64,000 bases of DNA from Tupaia tana (lineage: Eukaryota > Chordata > Mammalia > Scandentia > Tupaiidae): NCBI GenBank assembly GCA_026018925.1, contig JAKSZU010000009.1:86006139-86070138 (forward strand). The letters run 5' to 3'. Positions 56,054-64,000 of the stretch are shown here, one piece after another; position 1 is the stretch's first letter; the number at the start of each line of letters is the position of its first letter. A program made the translations under genes and the position numbers. Under the pieces are notes generated by a model. The model worked only from the letters and a program-made list of their open reading frames with translations. It made no database searches and was not told the DNA's origin.

Positions 56054-56309
56054 ATTTTATTTTTTAATTTTGTGCCACGGAATGCATGTGCTCACCAGAG
56101 AGAGACAGAGGCAGAGAGGGAAAGTGAGAACCACCCCCTGTGGGGATAGCCATGCCACAGTCCCTTCTCCATTCCTTCCATGGGCATGCATGAACATGCA
56201 CCCAGTGTGTTCCTCAAGCCACCAGGTCCAGTACTTGAACTGCACAGTTGTTCATAGGGGATCCAGTGCCCCAAACACACCACCTGCTGTGTCCCCACAC
56301 CCCCGCCCC
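56054..56309 (-). mobile_element. SINE type A (diverged)
   Basis: TSD AAGAACAAAGGTAG is at 56040-56053 and 56310-56323. Body contains CAGTCCCTTCTCCATTCC, head end CCACCTGCTGTGTCCCC. Confidence 0.92.
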
Positions 56310-56323
56310 AAGAACAAAGGTAG

Positions 56324-56616
56324 TTAATTCTTGTCCAACTGGACAGCAGAGGAAGAAAACAAAACTCCCATGACAAACGGCCTTATCAGAATATCAGTTC
56401 ATTGACAAAGCCTCTAGCACTCATGGGTGACTGTCCCCAATTCTCAAACTGACAAATGACAGGTGCACAAAAGCACTCAGGCAGTAGTCCCAAAAGTAGC
56501 ATCCCCTTGGATTTTCTCTCATTCTCTTGTGTGTCAAGTGCTTACGAGATTATTATAGTATACTCTTCTGTCACTAGTAACTGCCTGCCACACTGGATAA
56601 TTAAGAATATAGGTTT
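56324..56616. other. Nothing recognised
   Basis: No gene or repeat identified. Confidence 0.4.
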
Positions 56617-56711
56617 ATGAGGTTGGCAGGTGGTGTGGTGGTTGAGGGGCCGGACTCCCACATGGCTGACCTTGTTTCAAGTCCCAGACATGGTGGCTTG
56701 GTTTCTCACTT

Positions 56712-56750
<39 letters not shown>

Positions 56751-56815
56751 TGGTCAAATTAAAATAATAATAATAATAATAATAAATAAATAAATAAATA
56801 AAATAATTAATAAAA
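56617..56815 (+). mobile_element. SINE type B
   Basis: Head GAGGTTGGCAGGTGGTGTGG, (CT)n at about 56716-56744, CTTGGTCAAATTAAAATAAT tail with (AAT)n and (AAAT)n. Confidence 0.92.
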
Positions 56816-56819
56816 AAAG

Positions 56820-57180
56820 AATAGAAGTTTATTCAGCACATAGTTTTGGAGGTCCAAAGGTCAAGTGGCCACATATGGTAAGGGATGTCTTGGTTGGGGC
56901 TCTCTGCTGAGTCCTGAGGTGACACTGAGCTTCACATGATAAGGGTAAGAGCTCATGTGTCTGTGTCTCTGCTCTGGTCCCACTCCCTCTTTTAAAACCA
57001 CCAGGAGTTAATCATGAAGGCTTCACCCTGATGAACTGTCTAATCCTAATCACTTCCCAAAGGCTCCACCTTTTAATCTCATAGATCAAATCTCCACCCT
57101 GTTGGTGCCCTCACCTTAAGAATCAAATCTCAAGACATAAATTTGGGTGGGGGTGGGGAGACACATTCAAACCATTGCAG
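56820..57180 (-). repeat. Old LTR-like interspersed repeat
   Basis: CTAATCACTTCCCAAAGGCTCC, CACCTTTTAATCTC and ACATTCAAACCATTGCAG match an abundant ancient eutherian repeat in antisense, probably MaLR-related. Confidence 0.55.
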
Positions 57181-57540
57181 AGAATTAACCTAGATATGCA
57201 ATTGGGGAAGAGAAGAGAATCAGTGCAATTGACAGGAGAATGAGTGGGAGGGATTGGAGCAAGGCAGTTGAGGTGCAGCTAAAACCAAAGTCTGGAACAG
57301 TTTTCTGTTCTCTTCCAGGCCTATCCACACCTGAACAGGCCTTCAAATTACAAATTTCACTTCCCATGACTTTAGAGTCTCGCTAGTCATTGAAGGAAAT
57401 TATTTTTAGATTGGGACACTGAAGCAGGTAAGGGGTAGTCACTTGTACAAAACCATAAAATAAAGTAGCAGCAGTATCATAGGGATCTCCTGATCTCTTT
57501 CCCAGAGCAAAGACCTTACTGTAAAATGGCTCCACCTATA
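57181..57540. other. Nothing recognised
   Basis: No gene or named repeat. Confidence 0.4.
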
Positions 57541-57730
57541 TTTAGCTGATCTGGTTAAGTAATTTATTCCCTTCAAGCTTTAGTTTCCTTATCTATAATG
57601 AAGGGATAACAACAGTACTTGTCCCATCAAACTGTTACAATGAAGCAATGCGTAGAATATTATTAGCAAAGTTCCTGACCACTTTAAAAGTTCAATAGAT
57701 GATAACTACATTATTTTTATTATTATATTG
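57540..57730 (+). repeat. MIR
   Basis: AAGCTTTAGTTTCCTTATC, AATGAAGGGATAACAACAG and ACTGTTACAATGAAGCAATG follow MIR order. Confidence 0.7.
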
Positions 57731-58048
57731 GATCATTTCCATCTGCCAGGATGCAAAGGGCTACCAACTACATCTCTATTGTCACTTCTCTACCCAGCCT
57801 CTTATATTTGCACATACGTGTTGATTTTCCAAGTTCTAGTTTCTCCATCGAAATAGAAAGGAAGATATTAATACCAGAGGTGGGAAGAAATAGAAAAGTA
57901 TTTTGCACAATAGCATAAATTAATTTTTAGAAAGTTTGAGGGAGTTGGCTAAGAGAGAGAGGGATAAAACATGGTTTAATGAAGAGTTAAAATTTGGAAT
58001 ATGGCAGACTTATGTTCGTACCTCAGTTGTGCCTCTAATTATGCAAGA
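57731..58048. other. Nothing recognised
   Basis: No gene or named repeat. Confidence 0.4.
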
Positions 58049-58160
58049 GGGTCTTCAAAAAGTACATGGAAAATTAGTATTATGAACAAACTATGTGTGG
58101 ATTTCAGAACAGTTGTTTTCACCAAAATTAGCTCATACTTTAATTATATTTTTCAGGCAT
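58049..58160. mobile_element. MITE, 120-bp family (right end lost)
   Basis: GGGTCTTCAAAAAGTACATGG start, CTATGTGTGGATTTCAG, CTCATACTTTAATTATATTT; the right inverted repeat is missing. Confidence 0.6.
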
Positions 58161-58303
58161 TAGGCAAGTAAGTCACTTTAGGTCTTGAGCCAGTTTTCTC
58201 AATTGTCAGATATAGCTCATAATATCACATACATCATTTTGAAGTGTCCTGATAGAGAACATGTGTGTGCATATGTGTGTGTGTGTGTATGCACACACAT
58301 ACA

Positions 58304-58412
58304 GGGGATCTTAAAAGTTTGTGGAAAATGAATATTTTGGATTTAAAAATATTTGTACTAAAGTAAATGTGTACTTTAATTCCATTTTTTCACAAACTTT
58401 TTGAAATATCCT
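58304..58412. mobile_element. MITE, 120-bp family
   Basis: GGGGATCTTAAAAGTTTGTGG and CACAAACTTTTTGAAATATCC form the inverted ends. Interior ACTTTAATTCCATTTTTTC. Confidence 0.65.
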
Positions 58413-59836
58413 CATGAATACTACATATAGTGAGCATTCAATAATTGGAAACTATCTTACTTACTTTAGAGTTAGTGGAAATGTTTCCCAAATTCTGGCA
58501 ATGGGAAACATTGTCTGTCTGCTTTTCCAGAGCTGCTGTAAGCATTCTTCCTCTTCTAAGTCTTCTTACATATTTTAGTCAAAGCCTAGGAGAGGCAACA
58601 TCAAAGACTATTCATTAAAAACATTTTACTCTGGGAACCCATAAATAAAAATAAAAGACTATTTTTTCACCAATTGTAATCCAAAAAGAAAATCCAAAAC
58701 GTTTGATAAAATACATTGCTAGTGAACCTGTTGGAAACTTACACATTGTTGGTGAAATATAATTTTTCCTTTTTTCTTTTGTAGTTTTTTATTTACATTT
58801 ATTTGTTGTACATCTTCATGGGATATAGTATGGATTTTCAAAGCATGTATACAATGCATAATAATGAAATCAAGGATAATACAATATTCGTTATTTCCAA
58901 CAAAGAACACAACATTATGACGTGTACCATTAAATTTTGCTCTACTAGTTTTTCTCTTTCTTCCTTTTTTTTTTGACATATATGATTAGCAATGTCTGTT
59001 CTATTCAGACAGTTGTAGTATGCCATTCCACAACCCATTTGCCCTGTCTATCTGCATTCCTCTGTCTATTAAATGCTTTTCTCCTGAGCTTCCCCTACCT
59101 CTTTAGTCTCCCCCCTCCCCAGTTCCCATGCAGTCTCTGGTATCTAGAGTTGTCCTCTCTACTTCTTTATCTTCAAATCTTTCCATTTCTGCCATAGCAT
59201 GCAGACATTTGGGGTGTATATATTGAACAAAGATATAGTGTTTTCCTTTCATAGTCTAACTTATTTCACATTACATCCTCTAGATTCAACCAGTTTATAT
59301 GGAATGACAGAATCTCATTGTTCTTTATGTCTGAGTAGTACTCCTCTATATATCTGTGCCATATCTTTTCAATCTAGTTATCAGTGTTTGGACAGTTAGG
59401 TTGATTCCATGCCTTAGCTATTGTGAATAATGCTGCAATGAACATGGATAAGCAAGTATCTTTCTGACTGATTGATTTCTATCCTTTGGGAAAATACCCA
59501 GGAGTGGGATTACTGGGTCATATTATAGTTTTATTCCCCAGTGGGTATACTGATTTACATTTCCATCAACAGTCAAGAGGGTTCCCTTTTCACCACAGCC
59601 TCACTAACATTTGTTGTTTGTTGTTTTGATTATAGCCATTCTGACTGGGATTAAGTGATACCTCCTTGTGGTTTTGATTTGTGTTTCCGTTATGATAAGA
59701 GATGCTGAATATTTTTTTTCATATGATTTTAGTCATTCATATGTTCTCCTTTGAGAGTTGTCTGTTTAGATCAGTTGCCCATTCTTAAAATCAGATTATT
59801 AGTTTTTCTGCAGGTGAGCTACTTGAGTTCCCTATA

Positions 59837-59916
59837 TAGGTCATCGAGAAAGTCATGACATGTTTTTTCTATGTTTATCTATGCAAAAATGCATTATGAC
59901 TTTCCTGATGACCTAG
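59837..59916. mobile_element. Short mariner-like MITE inside L1
   Basis: TAGGTCATCGAGAAAGTCATG at the left and the inverted ATGACTTTCCTGATGACCTA at the right, with internal GCAAAAATGCAT. TA lies at the flanks. Confidence 0.8.
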
Positions 59917-60858
59917 TAGTTTGATGTAATCCCACTAATCTACTTTTGGAGTTGTTGCACATGCTTTGGGGTCCTATTTAAAAAATATTTGCCTACTCTA
60001 GTGTCATCAAATGTTTCCCCTGTGTTTTCTACCTGTAGTTTTATAGTCTGAGGCTTTTCCCTGTCTAACTTTAGATCTCTGATACATTTTGAGTTGACTT
60101 TTATTAACAGTGAGAGACAGGGCCTCGTTTTATTTTCTTGCAGACTGATGTCCAGTTTTCCCGGAACTATCTGCTGAAAATACTTTCTTTTCTTCACTTC
60201 ATTGCCTTGCACCCTTCATGAAAAATCAGTTGGGTGTATGTTTTGTGGTTTATTTCTGGATTGTTTATTCTGTTCCATTGCTTCATGTGTTTGTTTTTAT
60301 GCCAATACCGTGCTGTTTTATCACAGCTTTGTAACACATGTTGAGGGCAGATAGTGAGATGTATCTAACTTTATTCTTTTAGCACAGCATTGCCTCAGTG
60401 ATATAAGGTCTTTTATGAGTCAGACAAATTTTATTATTGTTTTTCTATTTCTGTGAAAAATGTCACTGGTAATTTATTAGGCATTGTATTAAATTTGTAA
60501 ATTAATTGGGGGTAGAATCAACATTGCAATCATATTGGTTATTCCAATTCAAGAACAAGGGATGTTCTTCCACATTTTTGCATCATAGTCAATTTCTTCC
60601 TTCAGGTTTGTGTAGTTTTCCTAGTGGATTCATTGACCTTTTGGTTAGATTTATTCCTAAGTATTTTATGTGTGCATGTGTGTGACTGTTGTAAATAAAA
60701 TTGTTTTCTTCAATTCTGCCTTAGTCCATTCATTGTCAGTATATTTGAAACAAAACAAAACTATAGATACTTGTGTGTTGATTTTGTATCCTGCAACTTT
60801 AGTGAATTCATCTATCACTTCTAGGGTTTTTTTTTTTTTTTTTTTTGAGTGTGTGTGG

Positions 60859-61122
60859 ATTTTTTTTTTTTTTTTTTTTTTTGGAGAGGTATTTTTTTGC
60901 TATAGGGCGTGTGCGCTCGCCAGACAGAGAGATAGAAAGCGAGAAATCACCCCCCAGGGGGGATGGCCACGCCGCAATCCCTTTTCCTCCATTCTCCTCC
61001 TGGGATCTTGGGCACACACGCACAAGCGCCCGGCATGAGCTTAAGCCAGCGGGTCCGGGACTCGAACCGCGGTCGACTACGTGGGAGTCCAGCGACATAG
61101 CCATTACGTTAACTGCTGGTCC
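60859..61122 (-). mobile_element. SINE type A (young, CpG-rich)
   Basis: Poly-T of about 22, GGAGAGGTATTTTTTTGCTA start, CpG-rich body, head end TAACTGCTGGTCCC. A TGTGTGGATT TSD is at about 60849-60858 and 61123-61132. Confidence 0.94.
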
Positions 61123-62686
61123 CTGTGTGGATTATTTTTGTGTTTTCTATGTGTATAATCACATAACCTGCAAATAGGGACAATTTAACTTCTTCCTTTC
61201 CTTTCTTTTCCTATTTAAATGTCTTGTATTTCACTCTCTTGTTTGATTACATAGGTAAGGATTTCCAATATTATATTGAAATGGAATGGAGAAAGAACAC
61301 AACTTTGTCTTGTTCTAGTTTTTTGGTAGGAAATATTTCAACTTTTTCCCATTCTGTATGTTAGCTATGGGTTTGTCATAGATGTCTTTTATTGTGTTGA
61401 GAGATGTACCTTGTATACCTATTTTGTTGAGTCTTACTCATGAATAGAAGTTGTATTTTATCAAATGCTTTTTCTGCATCTATTGGTATAATCATTTTTT
61501 TGATTTTTCTTTGTGTTAATGTGATGTATTAACTTTTTGTTTTGTGTATGTTGAATTATCCTTGCATCTATACTTGGTCATGTGTATAATCTTATAAACG
61601 TGTTACTGTATTTGATTTGCTGTTACCTTATTGAGGATTTTTGTGTCTGTATTCATCATGGATATTGTTCTGCAGTTTTTGTTGTTGTGTCCTTGTCTAC
61701 ATTTGATAGGGTGATGATGAAGGTTTCATGAAATGAGTTTTGGAGCATTTCTTCCATTTGGATCTTTAGAAATAGTTTGAGAAGAATTGGTGCTAGTTTT
61801 TCTTTTAAAGTTTTGTAGAATTCAGAAGTGAAGTCATCAGGACCTGGGCCTTTCTTTGTTGGGAGACTATTTATTAAGCAATGATTAAATGTCATTGCTT
61901 ATTATTGGTCTATTTGGGCTTTCTATTTCTTCCTGGTTCAATCTAGCTATATGATGTGTGTTCTGAAATTTGTCAATTTCTTCTAGGTTTTCCAATTTGT
62001 TGGCCTATAGTCGTTCATAGTATTCCCTAATGATGTCTTTCATTTCTGTGGTATTTGACACTTTTCAGTTCTGGTTTTATTTATCTGGGTCCTTCCTATG
62101 TTTTTCTTAGTTAGTCTAGCTAATAGTTTGGCTATTTTATTTATGGTCTTTAAAAACAAAACAAAACAAAACACAGCATTTGTGGTCAATTTTTAAACTC
62201 TTTTATTCTCAATTTTATTTATTTATTCTCTAATATGTATTATTTCTTTCTTCTAGTACTGTTAGGGTTTTTTTATTTTTGCTTTCCAATTCCTTGAGAT
62301 GTGTCATTAGGTTATTTATTTGTCATCTTTGTATTTTTCTTTTTTCTTGTGAGCACTAATTGCTGTAAACTTTCCTCTTAGGACTGTCACAGAAACTCTG
62401 GGGATTTGTGCTTTTATTACCATTTGTTTTAAGACTTTTTTCAATTTCATTTTTAATTTCTTTAGTAGTTCCAAGGTCATTAAGGAATAAACTGTTTAGT
62501 TCCCATGTATTTGTGTATTTTTGAAGTCTGTTTCTGGTGCAGATTTCAAGTTTAATTCTACTGTGGTCAGAAAAGATGGTAGACTTGATTTCTATACTTT
62601 TAAATTTGTTAAAAAAAAGATTGTGTCTTATTTATGTCTTCAGCCTTTGAAAATGTTCTATGTGTGGCTAAGAAAATGTGTATCTT

Positions 62687-63956
62687 CAGTAACAAGTGTG
62701 AATCGACAAACCTCAGAATGGGAGAATATTTTTGTTAAATATGCCTCAGACAAGGGACTGATAGCAAGAATACACAGGGAACTCAAGCGCCTGATGCGGG
62801 AAAAAAAAAAAAAAAAGATTAACCCAATTAAAAGATGGGAAAATGAGCTGAATGAAAATCTCTCTAAGGAAGACATATGAACAGCCAAAAAGCATATGAG
62901 GAAATGCTCAACATCCCTCATCACAAGGGAGATGGCGATAAAAACCACAATGAGATACCACCTAACCCCTGTCCAAATGGCAAAGATTAAAAATACAAAA
63001 AGTGATAAGTGTTGGCAGGGATATGGTGAAAAGGGAACTCTTCTACACTGTTGGTGGGAATGTAAACTGGTTCAGCCACTGTGAAGAGCAATATGGAGGT
63101 TCCTCAAAGATCTACAAATAGAACTACGATTTGATCCAGCAATCCCACTTCTAGATATCTACCCAAAGGACAGGAGAATGCTCAGTCAGAAAAGTGTTAG
63201 CATATCAATGTTTATTGCAGCATTATTCACGATCGCCAGGACATGGAACCAACTCAAATGTCCTCAAACAAATGAATGGATTGAAAAAGTGTGGCATATC
63301 TACTCTATGGAATACTACTCAGCCATAAAAGAACAAGAGCCTGACATTAGATAGAAAGTGGTTGGATATGGAGGATCTACTGCTGAGTGAAGTAAGCCAA
63401 AATATGAAAGAAAGATATTGTATGTATCCACTTAATATATACTGACTATCTGCACTCTATGGTAGAGATAGAAATATTGGAGGACATAAAAGCAGTGGAA
63501 ATAGTTAACGAGGATAAGACAGTGTGGAATGGGGTGGGAGAAGAGAAGAGTATAGAGAAAGATAGCAAGAGAACAAAGAGAGAGGCATGACATTAGTAGA
63601 ACACAGATATCGTTTATTACCTGTTGATGATGACGTGTATAGTATTCTCAAATGGATTGTTCTGAGAAGTATTTCATGTTGGGTAAAGTCTTTTTATAAG
63701 CAAAATGAGAAATAGTGGTTGACTGTTTAAAAAAATAATTGGAATAATAATGATGATGATCGGGAAAAATGATGAAAAGCTATTGGATGATGAAATGGGG
63801 ATTTTAATGTCTCTGTATTGACTGATATGCATGGTATTCCTTCTGGAAAAAGAAATGTAATACACTGTAAAATTATATGTGATTTAATGTAATATAAACA
63901 AGATTATGATGATAATAAATTAATTAATTTAAAAAAAACATTAAATACACACACAA
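62687..63956 (+). mobile_element. 5'-truncated L1 inserted in old L1
   Basis: TSD AAGAAAATGTGTATCTT is at 62670-62686 and 63957-63973. It holds the ORF2 C-terminal sequence ([16 protein letters not shown] near 63030-63080), the 3' UTR and an A-rich tail. The last part of ORF2 is close to the L1 at 32969-38731. Confidence 0.93.
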
Positions 63957-64000
63957 AAGAAAATGTGTATCTTAGAGTTGTTGGTTGAAATGTTCTGTGT
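63957..64000 (-). mobile_element. Continuation of the old L1
   Basis: After the second TSD copy the antisense L1 sequence resumes to the window edge. Confidence 0.75.

Larger units (their letters stand above)
58765..62686 (-). mobile_element. Old L1, ORF2 and 3' UTR
   Basis: Continuous antisense L1 from 3' UTR (58765-59400) through ORF2 to near the endonuclease domain. It has a MITE (59837-59916), a SINE (60859-61122) and the L1 at 62687 inserted. ORF2 is heavily broken; a remnant [20 protein letters not shown] lies at about 61800-61880. It continues past 63957 to the right edge. Confidence 0.85.

Overview
This 64 kb window is nuclear DNA of a placental mammal. It holds one recognisable protein-coding gene, PBDC1, on the minus strand at 18.4-24.2 kb: six exons with correct GT/AG splice sites in one continuous frame. 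PBDC1 is X-linked in human and the window is very L1-rich, so this is probably X-chromosome sequence. The species cannot be fixed. Its short repeats are all tRNA-headed SINEs; I saw no 7SL-derived Alu or B1, no carnivore CAN and no horse ERE elements. Colugo is one candidate I cannot confirm.

Almost everything else is retrotransposon sequence in layers. 0-7.4 kb: L1 fragments in both orientations, interrupted by a 1.86 kb GC-rich composite with a 19-20 bp VNTR and an L1-like 3' end (SVA/LAVA-like architecture), by SINEs, and by an insertion that looks like the 5' half of tRNA-Val(CAC) with its own target-site duplication. 7.4-18.4 kb: SINEs, small DNA-transposon MITEs, an ORF1-only L1 fragment and old repeats. 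18.4-24.4 kb: PBDC1 with its GC-rich promoter; introns carry SINEs, L2, MER5A-like sequence and a short L1. 24.4-32.8 kb: SINE-dense, low-gene sequence with an old L1 and a MaLR-like LTR. 32.8-43.3 kb: a nearly full-length minus-strand L1 (5.76 kb, 14 bp TSD) inside an older L1, then an ORF1-bearing and an ORF2-bearing L1 fragment, then a 100-N assembly gap. 43.4-58.7 kb: more ordinary sequence with MIR, L2, MER5A-like pieces, SINEs and microsatellites. 58.8-64 kb: an old minus-strand L1 broken by a MITE, a SINE and a younger plus-strand L1.

The three tRNA-headed SINE types are called here type A (about 250 bp, ends in a CTATAGCAAAAACCTCTCC-like motif plus poly-A), type B (about 170 bp, same head, pyrimidine-rich body, TGGTCAAATTAAAATAAATA-like tail) and type C (older relatives starting GGGCTGGCCCAGTAGCACAG). 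Most open reading frames in the window are L1 remnants or chance frames in repeats. The strongest observations are the tRNA-half insertion (about 7085-7148), the VNTR composite (2359-4256), two ORF1-only L1 copies ending at the same base, and a SINE placed 26 nt upstream of a PBDC1 splice acceptor.
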